A model generated the notes under the pieces. That model did not search any database. It was not told the origin of the DNA and saw nothing but the letters and a program-made list of their open reading frames with translations. 64,000 nucleotides of DNA from Gemmatimonadota bacterium (GTDB lineage: Bacteria > Gemmatimonadota > Gemmatimonadetes > Palauibacterales > Palauibacteraceae), in contig JAJEEM010000032.1 of NCBI GenBank assembly GCA_022820995.1, positions 1 through 64,000 of the forward strand, written 5' to 3'. Numbering within the stretch: position 1 is the first letter of the stretch; every line of letters begins with the position of its first letter. Shown here piece by piece: positions 17,523-27,381 of this stretch. A program made the position numbers and the translations under genes.

Positions 17523-20500
17523 TCAGGGGGCGCGCGCCAGCCGCCAGCGTTCCCGCCGCGCCTCGAGGTTGTACTGCGTCATCACCAGCGCCGGCACGAC
17601 GACCATGAGGAGGATCGTGGCGATGAACACGCCGAAGCCGACGGAGGTCGCCAGCGGTACGAGGTGCTGAGCGTACGTGCTCGTCTCGAAGACCAGCGGA
17701 GCCACGCCCAGGAATGTCGTAATCGACGTGAGCATGATCGCCCGGAACCTCTCCTTGGCCCCGCTGATGATCGCCTGCGCGGGCTCGAGGCCGGAGTCCC
17801 TGAGGTCGTTGATGAACCGGATCATCATGAGGGAGTCGTTCACGACCACGCCGAAGACGCCGACGAGTCCGTACAGCGACCACAGTCCCCAACTGAGACC
17901 GAGCAGCATGTGGCCGGCGAGCGCGCCGATCGCGCCGAGCGGAACGGCGGCCATGATGATGAGGGGCTGCGTGTACGAGCCGAACGGGATCGCCATCAGG
18001 CTGTACATGATGAGGAGAGCGAGAATGAGCGACCGGCCAAGCACGGAGATCGCGTGATCCTGCTCTTTTCTCTGGCCGCCGTACGTGTAGGCGAGATCCG
18101 GGTTCTCGCCCGTCAGTCGCGCGAGGACTTCGTTGTCCAGCCTGGCGTTCACCTGCTGGCCGGTGGCGATGCGCGGATCCACGTCCGCCGTGATCGTGAC
18201 GGCGCGGCGTCCGTCGACGCGGTGAATGGCGGCTGACGAGCGGGAGAATCCGGCGGACGCGATCTGACCCAGCGGCACTTCGCCCCCCGGCGTGCGGACG
18301 AGGTAGTTCTCGACGTCGGTCGCGGAGTTGCGCTCTTCCTCGGGAAGCCGCACCCACACCCGCATGTCTTCGCGGCCCCGAGGCACCCTCAGCGCTTCCG
18401 TCCCGAAGAAGGCCGAGCGCACCTGCGTCGCGAAGCGGTCGAGCGTCAGGTCCAGGGAGCGGCCCTCCGGATTCAGCTCCAGCTGAAGTTCCCGGAACCC
18501 TTCATCGAGGTTGCTCCGAACGTCGAAGGTCCCCTCCATGGCCGTCAGCTCAGCCGCGAATTCGCCCGCAATGGCCTCCAGGCGATCCGGATCCGGATGG
18601 GAAAGTTCGTAGTGAACGGGCAGCCCCAGCCCCAGAAGGTTCGATGAGATCGAGAGCGATTTCGCCTCGGCCGCGACCCCGACCTCTTCCCGCCACACGC
18701 GCTCGAAGGTGGAAGCGGCGATGCCCCGGCTGTTCCAGTCGTGGAGCTTGAACTGCACCGTGCCGAGATGGCCGCGAGCCGCCTCCACCGCGTCCCCTCC
18801 GAGAGGATCGTACAGTGCCGCCAACTCGCCCACGGTGACGGCGACGTCGAACTCCAGCGGGTCCTCACCTCCGTCGTCCTCCTCCGCAAGGCGGGCCACG
18901 GCCCGGTGTCCCGCGGCTTCGATTTCCGCGACGATCCGGGCGGTGCGTTCGGCCGGGGTCCCCGTCGGCATCTCCAGGTTCGCCGACACGACATCGCCCT
19001 CGATGGGGGTGATGAACTGGTTGGGCACGATGCCCGACGCCACCGCCCCCAGCGAGATCACGAGCAGGCCGGCCGCGGCGACGAGAATGATGGAGGGCTG
19101 CTCCGTCGCGAGGCGGAGTCCGCGGTCGAGCGGTCCGTCCGCGATGCGCTTCATCGTCCGGTCCACAGCCCCCTGGGCCCGCTCCAGCATCCGATGGGCG
19201 GCGCCGGACCTCCGCACGCGTCCGGGAGCCGCCAGGTGGGAGAGGTGGTTCGGCAGAACGAGCAGCGATTCCATCAGCGAGATCACGAGTACCGCGATCA
19301 CCACGAGTGGAATCCCGCGGCCGAGTTCTCCCTGCGGGCCGGGCGCGTTCAGCAGCGCGGCGAAGGCCGTGATCGTCGTGAGAACCGAGAATATGACGGG
19401 AGTGCTGACGCGGCGCGTGCCGCGGATGGCGGCCGCCAGCCCCCGGTGTCCCCGCTCTCTCTCCGCGAAGATGCTCTCTCCGACCACGATCGCGTCGTCC
19501 ACGACGATGCCCAGCGCCAGCACGAGCGCCATCAGCGAGAACATGTTGATCGAGATGCCCAGGAAACTCATCACGAGGAACGCGCCCATGAACGAGACGG
19601 CCAGGCCCACGGCCACCCACATGGCGAGTCGGATCTCCAGGAAGAGAGCCAGCGCCGCGAAGACGAGCGCGAACCCGATCAGGGCGTTCTCCGTCATGAG
19701 GCCGAGACGCCCGCTGACCTCCTCCGAGTCGTCCTTCCACAGTTCCACCGAGACGCCCGCGGGCAGGGCCGGCACGACTTCGTCGTCGAGATACCGCTTC
19801 ACGGCTTCGGCGATGTCCAGCACCTGCTCGTCGGAGGTCCGGTACACGTCGACCCGGACCGCGGTCTGCCCGTTGTAGCGCACGCTCAGATCGGTGTCGG
19901 CGAAACCGTCCCTCACCGTCGCGATCTCGCCGAGCCGCACCGACGTGCCGTCGGGCCGGCCGAGGAGGATGATCTCCTCGAAATCCACCTGCTCGTAGTT
20001 CTGCCCCAGCGTGCGAACGAGGATGTCCTCGCCGCTGGTGGACACCCGGCCGGCGGACAGTTCGAGTGAACTCTGCCGCACCGCGAACGCGATGTCGTCC
20101 AGAGTCAGACCGAGGGCGCGAAGCCGTCGCAGGGGCACCTCGATCGAGATCTAGTACGGACGGGCGCCGCTGATCTCGGCCAGCGACACCTCCGGGAGGG
20201 CGGAGAGTCCCTCCTCTATGCCGTACGCCAGTTCCTTGAGCGTACGCTCCGGCACGTCGCCGTACACGAGAAGACGAATGACGCTCTGCCGACTCGTGAT
20301 CTCCCGTATCTCGGGCCGTTCGGCGGCGGCCGGAAAGGTCGGGATGCGGTCGACCTCGGCCTTCACTTCGTTGAGGGCGCGGTTGACGTCCGTTCCCGAG
20401 GTGAACTCCGCGATCACCGACGCGAGCCCCTCGGAGGCGGTGGCTTCCACCCGGCTCAGGCCGTCCACCGCCCGGATCTGCTCCTCGATCCGGCGGACGA

Positions 20501-20750
20501 TGGACTCCTCGACCTCCTCGGGAACCGCGCCGGGATAGGGGACGACGATCTGGACGCGGTCCAGGGAAAAATCGGGCAGGACTTCCTGGACCAGGTTCCG
20601 GGCCGAGGCCAGGCCGGCGAGGACGAGAAACAGCATGACCACGTTTGCGGCGATGCCGTTCTTCGCCATGAAGCCGATGGGGCCCCGGATGCCGCTTCGG
20701 TCGAAGTGACCGTCGTCACTCACACGGCGCTCTTCCGTGATGTGTCCCAC
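17523..20750 (-). pseudogene. RND efflux pump inner-membrane protein with in-frame amber codon
   Basis: A full-length AcrB/HAE-type RND transporter (~1075 codons) reads from GTG 20750 (or GTG 20723, with GGAAGAG upstream) to 17523. It is interrupted only by TAG at 20151-20153. The N-terminal part (199 codons) ends SGARPY and the second part continues ISIEVPLRRLRALGLTLDD in the same frame. The family consensus has Glu after this Tyr, so a single GAG to TAG change explains the stop. The second part keeps the proton-relay Asp pair in LGIVVDDAIVVGES and both membrane bundles. No membrane-fusion protein or TolC gene is adjacent. The pump is probably inactive unless the amber is suppressed. Confidence 0.85.
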
Positions 20751-20758
20751 CTCCCCTC

Positions 20759-20844
20759 AGCCGACGCTCGAGGCCTGACGATCGACGCTCGCAGGGCTTA
20801 CGATCGACGCTCGCAGGGCTGACGATCGACGCTCGCAGGCCTAA
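20759..20844. repeat. 22-bp tandem repeat, three units plus one degenerate
   Basis: Units at 20779-20800, 20801-20822 and 20823-20844 share the core CGATCGACGCTCGCAGG, with a shortened, diverged unit at 20759-20778. They lie just upstream of the RND gene start. Nothing coding is seen between 20751 and 21003 apart from this array. It may be a binding array or simple slippage product. Confidence 0.85.
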
Positions 20845-21003
20845 CGGTTTACGCGGCGCGCGACCGATTCGCCAGAGCGCGGGGTGAACGGATCCCGGGC
20901 GTCATGTCCCCGAAACTTTTGCCATCCGTTGTCCGAACGTATTCTCTTCGGTTGGAATGGGGAGAGATCTGGGTTGAAATGAGGAGATGAGATCAACTCG
21001 CGG

Positions 21004-21629
21004 ATGACGATTCCATCCAGCTACGCTGCCGGGTACGAGGCCGCGCGGGCCATCGATTCCCGGCTTGCGGACGATTACATTCGTCATACCACGCTCGGCG
21101 ATCCCCTTGCCGACCGGGTCGTCGAGGATCTTGCGGCGACCCACGCCCCCGGCGAGGTACACGCGCTCATAGCTTCCGCCCTGCGGGATCCGTTCGAGTT
21201 GCCCGATGGCCTCCCCGACTCCCTGAGGGAACTGGTGGCGGAGGTATCCGTCATTCCGGACTGGTACGATCCGGAACTGGCGCAGGCGGCCACGCGCGGC
21301 TTCATCCGCAATTCCAACATCATACCGGCGGCCCTGGCCGGAGCCGCGATCGTGGAGGGCTTTTCGACGCTGATCAGCAAGTCCTTCAGGATTCGGGGCC
21401 GCATCACGCAGAACGGGGTACGCCGCCTTCGCCAGAACCTTCTGCACCTCGCCGACCAATATCTCCCCGGCGGGATGGAGCCGGGCGGGGACGGCTGGAG
21501 ACTGACGCTTCGCATCCGACTCGTGCACGCACAGTCCAGAATGTTGCTCAAGGCTTCCGACGAGTGGGACTCGGCGGCTCACGGCATTCCCCTCAGTGCG
21601 GCCCACATCATGCTCGCCTCCACGACCTT
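21004..21629 (+). pseudogene. 3'-truncated MpaB-family (DUF2236) oxygenase fragment
   Basis: The first ~205 residues are clearly paralogous to the intact oxygenase at 62295-63476. Matching blocks include SYAAGYEAARA with SYIVGHERARE, PGGxGWRLTLRIRLVHAQ with FGDGWKLTVRIRLIHAQ, and HGIPLSAAHIMLAST with EGVPLHMAHMALAST. Homology stops at about 21624-21632, and from there the frame merely reads antisense through the truncated gene on the other strand to 21864. Roughly half of the family length is missing, including later haem-pocket regions. Confidence 0.8.
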
Positions 21630-22238
21630 CTCGATCTCCACCGTCCAGCCCTCGTCGTGCCGCGTCGTCTCGACGCGGATGGGGCCTTCCCACGCCTGGT
21701 TCTCGGAGCGGCTGTCGTCGAAGAGCTGGACGTCCTTGAGCGCCCCGCCGGGATTCACGAGGAACATGAACCCGTTGCGGCGGTCGAGGTACGTATCGAG
21801 CGCCACGCCGAAGACGTCCGATGACCCGCTGTTGAAGTCCTGCTTCAGGCTGGAGATGAAGTAGCGCTCGGGCTCCGAATCGTGGCAGATCGCGCCGATG
21901 TAGAGGGCCCGGTCGTCGTACACGAAGTAGACGACGGTGTTCTCGGTGGCGGGCGCCCCGGTGTCGGGACGGGACTGGACGAACCCGGTCAGGGGCTGAG
22001 CCTGCTGCCAGACGGGCTCGTCGAGGCGGCCGTCCACGGTGGGCGGCGCATCCGTGCGCAGGGCCGCGGCCGTCGGGCGCGGCGCGGACTCGACCGCGAT
22101 CCGGGCCGGCGCCTCCCGAGCCGGCTCCTGTGCCAGGGCCCCCGCCGGCGCCGGCGCCGGCGACCCGAGCAGGAGGATGAGCTGAACGACGCAAAGGCCG
22201 CTTCGGGCCGCAAGACGGGGCGTGGCGGGACCGCTCAC
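21579..22238 (-). pseudogene. 3'-truncated DUF5916-type carbohydrate-binding-like exported protein
   Basis: It begins with a signal peptide (residues ~1-36) and a CBM9-like N-terminal domain: PTVDGRLDEPVWQQAQ, YFVYDDRALYIGAI, and NGFMFLVNPGGALKD, as in the large DUF5916 outer-membrane-associated proteins of 700-900 residues. It reads normally to GWTVEIE (about 21630), then loses homology and stops 16 codons later inside the opposing MpaB fragment. It follows the threonine dehydratase gene by 11 bases. Confidence 0.78.
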
Positions 22239-22249
22239 CCGCGAACCGC

Positions 22250-23236
22250 TCAGTTCCAGCTCAGGCCCCGCAGCCGTTCGACGTCGAGATTCCCGCCGCT
22301 GAGGACACAGGCGACCTTCGTCCCCTCAGGGGCGTCGATGAGGCCGTGCAGGACGGCGGCGACCGACGCCGCGGCCGCGCCCTCCGTCACGAGCTTCGCC
22401 CGCGTCATCAGCCACAGCATGGCGTCGAAGATGTCCTCGTCCGGAAGCGTGACGACGCGCTCCACGAAGCGGCTCACCACGGACGCCGTGTTGTCGCCGA
22501 CGCGCATCACCTTCAGCCCGTCGATCACGCAGTCCACCGTCTCCAGCGTGACCATCTCGCCGGACTCGACGGTGCGCTTCATCGCCGGCGCCCCCGATGA
22601 TTCCACGCCGATCACGCGGATATCGGGGTTCGCGCCCTTCAGCGCCATCGAATTGCCGGAAATGAGACCGCCCCCGCCGATGGGGATGACGACGACCTCG
22701 ACCTCCGGCCAGTCCTCGAGAATCTCCAGGCCGAGCGTGCCCTGGCCCGCGATCAGCCGCGGGTTGTCGAACGGGTGCACGTACGTGAGTCCGCGCTCCT
22801 CGACGAGTTCCAGCGCCCGCTCGTTCGCCTCGTCCCAGATCGATCCGTGCAGCACGACCTCCGCGCCGTATCCCTCCGTGGCCGCGACCTTGGCCGGGGT
22901 CGCGTTCTCCGCCATCACGACGACGGCGGGAATCCCGTACAAGCGGGCCGCCAGCGCGACGCCCTGCGCGTGGTTCCCCGCGGAGGAGCAGATGATGCCC
23001 CGCGCCTTCTCCTCCTCGCTCATGTGGGCCATCACGTTCAGCGGCCCCCGCACCTTGTACGAACCCCCGCGCTGGAAGAGTTCGGCCTTGAGCCGGATGT
23101 CGAACCCTGAGGCCTCGCTCAGCGAGCGCGACGTGAGGAGAGGGGTGTGGTAGACGTGCGGCGCGACGTGCTCCCGCGCGCGCTCGAAGTCCTCGAGGGT
23201 CAGCGTGAGTCCGGGGATCTCGACGTGTGGCGTCAC
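22250..23236 (-). CDS. Threonine/serine dehydratase family PLP enzyme
   Basis: 328 residues from GTG 23236; the longer frame upstream is Arg-rich and unsupported. The cofactor Lys is in QRGGSYKVRG, the phosphate-binding Gly loop is IPIGGGGLISG, and SSAGNHAQGVAL is the Asn loop contacting the pyridoxal ring. This is fold-type II, as in catabolic threonine dehydratase or serine racemase. There is no C-terminal ACT regulatory domain, which argues against the feedback-regulated biosynthetic form. It deaminates L-Thr to 2-oxobutanoate or L-Ser to pyruvate. Confidence 0.9.
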   Translation of the reverse strand: MTPHVEIPGLTLTLEDFERAREHVAPHVYHTPLLTSRSLSEASGFDIRLKAELFQRGGSYKVRGPLNVMAHMSEEEKARGIICSSAGNHAQGVALAARLYGIPAVVVMAENATPAKVAATEGYGAEVVLHGSIWDEANERALELVEERGLTYVHPFDNPRLIAGQGTLGLEILEDWPEVEVVVIPIGGGGLISGNSMALKGANPDIRVIGVESSGAPAMKRTVESGEMVTLETVDCVIDGLKVMRVGDNTASVVSRFVERVVTLPDEDIFDAMLWLMTRAKLVTEGAAAASVAAVLHGLIDAPEGTKVACVLSGGNLDVERLRGLSWN

Positions 23237-23393
23237 TCGGGCCGTCTCTCTCGGGTGGGCGTGGGCTGGCGACCGGGTCTTCGTCCGGATCCGCCTCCGG
23301 GTCCGCCGGAGCGTGGTCGATAATCCCCGAAACGGAGTGGACACGCAACGGGCTGTGTTGGCCTCCCGGCTTGTCCCATGATCAGATTGTCTT

Positions 23394-23423
23394 GCAAATT
23401 TGCATTTCAAATGCAAATATGCA
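23394..23423. promoter_or_regulatory. AT-rich nested palindromes upstream of DUF4143 ATPase gene
   Basis: A 19-bp perfect palindrome, TTTGCATTTCAAATGCAAA (23399-23417), is flanked by GCAAATTTGC (23394-23403) and an imperfect TGCAAATATGCA (23412-23423). The motif TGCAAAT/ATTTGCA thus recurs in about 30 bases of AT-rich sequence. It ends 16 bases before the ATG at 23440. It is likely a repressor-binding site overlapping the promoter. Confidence 0.65.
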
Positions 23424-23439
23424 GCATGAGAGGAACGCG

Positions 23440-24657
23440 ATGCCATACCTGAAGCGAGCTCTGGAACCCGTCCTCAAGCAGGCTGCCACGCAGTTCCCCG
23501 CCGTGGTACTCACGGGGCCGAGGCAGGCGGGGAAGACGACGCTGCTCAAGCATCTGTTCGGGCGGGAGTACTCATACGTCTCGCTCGAGCTTCCCGATAT
23601 GCGTGCCGTCGCCTTCGAGGATCCGCGCTCGTTTCTGGATCGTTTCTCTCCACCCGTGATCTTCGATGAGATTCAGTACGCGCCGGAACTGCTGCCGTAT
23701 CTCAAGGAGATGATCGACGAGGCTCGCGATGAGGCCGGGCAGTTCATCCTGACCGGATCCCAGAACCTCCTGCTGATCGAAAGGGTCACGGAATCGCTGG
23801 CGGGGCGCGCCGCGATTCTTCGCCTGCTCCCGATGTCGCGAAGGGAGGCCTTCGGTATCCCGGAAGCGCCTCTCGCCTGGGAAGCGGAGGAGGGGACCGG
23901 CGTCCAGCGGACCCTCTCTCAGAAGGATCTGTGGCGGGAGTTTCTGCGGGGCGGATATCCGGAGTTGGTGGCAAATCCCGGGCGGAACATCCAGCTCTGG
24001 CACGCGAGCTATACGCAGACGTATCTGGAGCGAGACGTGCGAAGCCTGCGGCAGGTCGGCGACCTCACGCAGTTCCAGAACTTCCTCCGGGCCCTGGCCG
24101 CACGGAGCGGACAACTCCTGAATCTGAGCGACCTGGCGCGCGACCTGGGCGTGGCCGTGAACACCGCCAAGGCGTGGCTGTCGGTCCTGGAGGCGACCCA
24201 CCAGGTCTTCGTTGTACGGCCCTATTTCGCCAACATCGGCAAGCGGTTGGTCAAGGCTCCGAAGGTCTACTTCGCGGATACCGGCACACTCTGCCACCTG
24301 ACCGGCCTGAGGGATCCGGAACACGCGGCCGGGGGCCCGATGGCGGGATTTCTGATGGAGACGGCCGTTGTGGGTGAGATCATCAAGACGCTCACCAACC
24401 GGGGGTTGAGTCCCCAGGTGTATTTCTGGCGCACGGCCTCGGGCGCCGAGGTCGACTTTCTGGTCGAGGCCGGGACGAAGCTCATTCCCGTCGAGGTAAA
24501 GAAGAGTGCGACGCCTCGTCCGGCGATGGCCGTCTCGCTGCGCACGCTCCAGCGGGACCTGGAGGGCCGGGTGGGCCCGGCGTACCTGATCCACGCCGGC
24601 GATGGCCGCCTTCCACTCGGCGCGGGAGTCACCGCCGCGGGATTCTCCGAACTCTAG
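23440..24657 (+). CDS. AAA ATPase with DUF4143 domain
   Basis: 405 residues from ATG 23440, with GAGAGG 6 bases upstream. The N-terminal AAA_14-type ATPase has Walker [10 protein letters not shown] (~residues 26-34), Walker [12 protein letters not shown] and sensor ILTGSQN. The C-terminal DUF4143 region holds a winged-helix-like segment ([19 protein letters not shown]) and a PD-(D/E)XK-like core, E-VDFLVE followed by IPVEVKKS. The family is widespread in bacteria and archaea with no settled role; mobility or toxin-like functions have been suggested. It is transcribed away from the threonine dehydratase gene, and the palindromic site lies between them. Confidence 0.9.
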   Translation: MPYLKRALEPVLKQAATQFPAVVLTGPRQAGKTTLLKHLFGREYSYVSLELPDMRAVAFEDPRSFLDRFSPPVIFDEIQYAPELLPYLKEMIDEARDEAGQFILTGSQNLLLIERVTESLAGRAAILRLLPMSRREAFGIPEAPLAWEAEEGTGVQRTLSQKDLWREFLRGGYPELVANPGRNIQLWHASYTQTYLERDVRSLRQVGDLTQFQNFLRALAARSGQLLNLSDLARDLGVAVNTAKAWLSVLEATHQVFVVRPYFANIGKRLVKAPKVYFADTGTLCHLTGLRDPEHAAGGPMAGFLMETAVVGEIIKTLTNRGLSPQVYFWRTASGAEVDFLVEAGTKLIPVEVKKSATPRPAMAVSLRTLQRDLEGRVGPAYLIHAGDGRLPLGAGVTAAGFSEL

Positions 24658-24705
24658 CCACGGGCTGTCAGCCGGCGTCGAGGCCGGCGCCGCCGACCTT
24701 GCGGC

Positions 24706-26118
24706 GTGAGGCGTTTGTCGGCGACACTCAAGCCTCCTCCCCGCACGGACAGCCAGCCGAGGATCCGCCACTTGAACCGGTCACCGGACACCCCGACACC
24801 CGCGCGCGAGCGCTTCGGCACCCGCGCCGGTTTCGTGCTTGCGGCGGTGGGGTCCGCCGTCGGGCTGGGAAACATGTGGCGCTTCCCGTATCAGACGGCG
24901 GAGGGCGGCGGCGCGGCCTTCCTCGTGGCCTACGTCTGCATGGCGTTTCTCATCGGCGTGCCGATGATGCTGGCGGAGTTCGCGGTGGGGCGGCGCGCGC
25001 GCCGGTCGGCCATCGGCGCCCTGCGCTCGATCGGCGGCAGGCGCTGGGCCGCGGCGGGGCTCCTCTTCCTCGTGACGTCGACCGTCATCATGGCCTACCT
25101 GTCCGTCATAACGGGCTGGGCGCTGCGGTACGCGCTCGACGGCCTGACGACCGGATTCCATGCCGACGCCGCGGGGCGCTACGCGTCGGTCGCGTCCGGA
25201 CCCTCGGCGGTCGTCTTCCACCTGGCGTCGATCGCCGCGACGGTGGGGATCGTGGTATTCGGCGTCCGCAAGGGAATCGAGCGGGCGAGCATGCTCCTCA
25301 TGCCGCTCCTCTTCCTCCTCCTCATCGGCCTCGCGGTCTGGGCCGCGACGCTGCCGGGCGCCGCGGAAGGATACCGGTTCTACCTCTCTCCATCGCTTGG
25401 CGAACTGCTGGATCCCGTCGTACTGCAGGGCGCGGCCGCCCACGCCTTCTATTCTCTGAGCGTGGGGATGGGGATCATGGTCACCTATTCCTCCTATCTC
25501 TCGAAGCGCACCAACCTCGGCCGCGAGAGCGCCGTGATCGCGCTCTCGGACTTCTCCGTCGCCTTCGTCGCGGGGCTCGTCGTCTTTCCGATCGTCTTCG
25601 GGCTCGGACTCTCCGAGGATGTGGGGGAGAGCACGCTGGGCGTCCTCTTCATCTCGCTCCCGAGCGCGTTCGCGCAGATGGAAGCGCTGGGCCGGGTCGT
25701 GGGCACGCTGTTCTTCGTCGCCGTGATCGTGGCGGCGATCACCTCGGCGGTCTCCCTGTTGGAGGTGGCGGCGTCGATCCTCATCGACGAACGGGGCTGG
25801 ACGCGCCGCCGGGCGACGCTGACTTCGGGTTTCCTGATCGCGGCGATCGGGATCGCGCCGGCGCTCTCCCTCGGCGCACTGGGAATCATGGATCAGGTGG
25901 CGGCGGAACTCCTCACGGTGCTCGGCGTACTCGCCATCGCGGTGCTCGTGGGTTGGGTGATGAAGCACCCGGAGGAGGAACTCCGGATCGGGGCCTCGCC
26001 ACGGTTCGCGCGGCTGATCCCGACGGCGCGCTTCCTGATTCGCTACGTGGCGCCGCCTCTGCTGGCGTACGTGAGCTGGATCGCGCTGCGGCAGACGATC
26101 CGCGTGATCGCGGGCTAG
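24706..26118 (+). CDS. Sodium-dependent neurotransmitter:sodium symporter (NSS/SLC6) family transporter
   Basis: Up to 470 residues (GTG at 24706; the conserved part starts at residue ~36, so a later start is possible). The helix 1 signature [20 protein letters not shown] with the unwound region and [12 protein letters not shown] is diagnostic of LeuT-fold NSS transporters. About eleven to twelve spans follow, including a helix 6 segment [18 protein letters not shown] and helix 8 residues for sodium binding. It imports amino acids or related amines with Na+. It is followed 20 bases later by the aromatic biosynthesis gene. Confidence 0.92.
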   Translation: MRRLSATLKPPPRTDSQPRIRHLNRSPDTPTPARERFGTRAGFVLAAVGSAVGLGNMWRFPYQTAEGGGAAFLVAYVCMAFLIGVPMMLAEFAVGRRARRSAIGALRSIGGRRWAAAGLLFLVTSTVIMAYLSVITGWALRYALDGLTTGFHADAAGRYASVASGPSAVVFHLASIAATVGIVVFGVRKGIERASMLLMPLLFLLLIGLAVWAATLPGAAEGYRFYLSPSLGELLDPVVLQGAAAHAFYSLSVGMGIMVTYSSYLSKRTNLGRESAVIALSDFSVAFVAGLVVFPIVFGLGLSEDVGESTLGVLFISLPSAFAQMEALGRVVGTLFFVAVIVAAITSAVSLLEVAASILIDERGWTRRRATLTSGFLIAAIGIAPALSLGALGIMDQVAAELLTVLGVLAIAVLVGWVMKHPEEELRIGASPRFARLIPTARFLIRYVAPPLLAYVSWIALRQTIRVIAG

Positions 26119-26138
26119 ACCGGACCCCGGAGCGAGAC

Positions 26139-27224
26139 GTGCCGAACCTGGATCGACTCAGAGACGAACTCGCGCGCATCGACCGCGAGTTGCTCGAACT
26201 CGTAGCGCGGCGGCAGGAGGTCTCCGCGAGGGTCGGGGAGCGAAAGCGCGCCTCGCAGACACCCCCGCGCGACTACCGGCAGGAAAAGGTCGTCATCGAG
26301 CGGGCCCGCGCCGCGGCGAGCGACCTCGGCCTCTCGCCGCGGCTGGCCGAGGACCTCGTCCTTTCGCTCATCCGTTCGTCGCTCACCGTTCAGGAACGGG
26401 GCAGCGTGGCGGCGGCAGCGAGAGGAGGCGGGAAACGCGCTCTCGTCATCGGCGGTTCCGGGAAGATGGGCGGGTGGTTCGTCCGCTTCCTCTCCTCCCA
26501 GGGGTTCGAGGTGGAGAACGCCGACCCGAACGGGGGGGATCACGAGGACTGGACGACGACGTCGCTGGACCACGACCTGATCGTCGTGGCGACGCCGATG
26601 GTCATCGCCAACGAGATCCTCGGACGGCTGGCGGCGATCGGACCGCCGGGCCTCGTGTTCGATATCGGTTCGCTCAAGAGTCCGGTGCGCTCCGGTCTGC
26701 TGGCGCTGGCGGAGGCCGGGGTCCGCGTGACATCCGTCCACCCCATGTTCGGTCCCGACACAGAACTCCTCTCGGGAGAACACGTGATCTTCGTGGACGT
26801 GGGTTGTGCCGACGCGACGGAAGGCGCGGAAGCGCTCTTCGCCTCGACGATGGCGACGCGAGTGCGCATGGACCTGGAGAGCCACGACCGGGTGATGGGG
26901 TTTGTGCTGGGGCTCTCGCACGCCCTCAACATCGCCTTCTTCACGGCGCTGGCTCGCTCCGGCGAAACGACGCCGCGCCTCGCGGACGTGTCGAGCACGA
27001 CGTTCGAGGCGCAGCTGGACGTGGCGCGGGCGCTGGCCGGCGAGAACCCGCACATGTACTTCGAGATCCAGTCCCTGAACGAGTACGGGGACGTCGCGCT
27101 GAAGGAACTCGTGGCGGCGGCGGAAAGGGTCCGCGACGCGGTCGAAGCGGGAGACGAGGACGCCTTCGTCGCCCTGATGTCCGCCGGCCGCGACTACCTG
27201 GAGTCCCGCGGCTCCCCGGAGTAG
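26139..27224 (+). CDS. tyrA: Bifunctional chorismate mutase / prephenate dehydrogenase
   Basis: 361 residues from GTG 26139, with CGGAG upstream. Residues 1-85 form an AroQ-type chorismate mutase helix bundle ([19 protein letters not shown], then [13 protein letters not shown]). Residues ~95-361 are the NAD-binding prephenate dehydrogenase: [11 protein letters not shown]ossmann loop, [18 protein letters not shown], and a helical dimer domain with [15 protein letters not shown]. This is the T-protein arrangement of enteric TyrA, making 4-hydroxyphenylpyruvate for tyrosine synthesis. Confidence 0.92.
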   Translation: MPNLDRLRDELARIDRELLELVARRQEVSARVGERKRASQTPPRDYRQEKVVIERARAAASDLGLSPRLAEDLVLSLIRSSLTVQERGSVAAAARGGGKRALVIGGSGKMGGWFVRFLSSQGFEVENADPNGGDHEDWTTTSLDHDLIVVATPMVIANEILGRLAAIGPPGLVFDIGSLKSPVRSGLLALAEAGVRVTSVHPMFGPDTELLSGEHVIFVDVGCADATEGAEALFASTMATRVRMDLESHDRVMGFVLGLSHALNIAFFTALARSGETTPRLADVSSTTFEAQLDVARALAGENPHMYFEIQSLNEYGDVALKELVAAAERVRDAVEAGDEDAFVALMSAGRDYLESRGSPE

Positions 27225-27381
27225 CGCGGGCGGCGGGCCCGGCGCGGTTCGACTGGCGTTCGGACGTTGATAATCCCTATCTTGCACAGGCTGGATGCGG
27301 GGAGGGGTCATTGCGTCCAAACGCCGAGCGGGGGCGCGGTGTTTGCCCGGTTGCATTCGGGCGACAGCCGGTGAGGTCCAC

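Noticed and set aside
20151..20153. TAG in the RND gene as possible pyrrolysine
   Set aside because: The family has Glu here, not a methylamine-methyltransferase-type site; a simple GAG to TAG mutation is the better explanation.
20759..20844. Possible CRISPR array
   Set aside because: The 22-bp units are directly adjacent without spacers and no cas genes are present.
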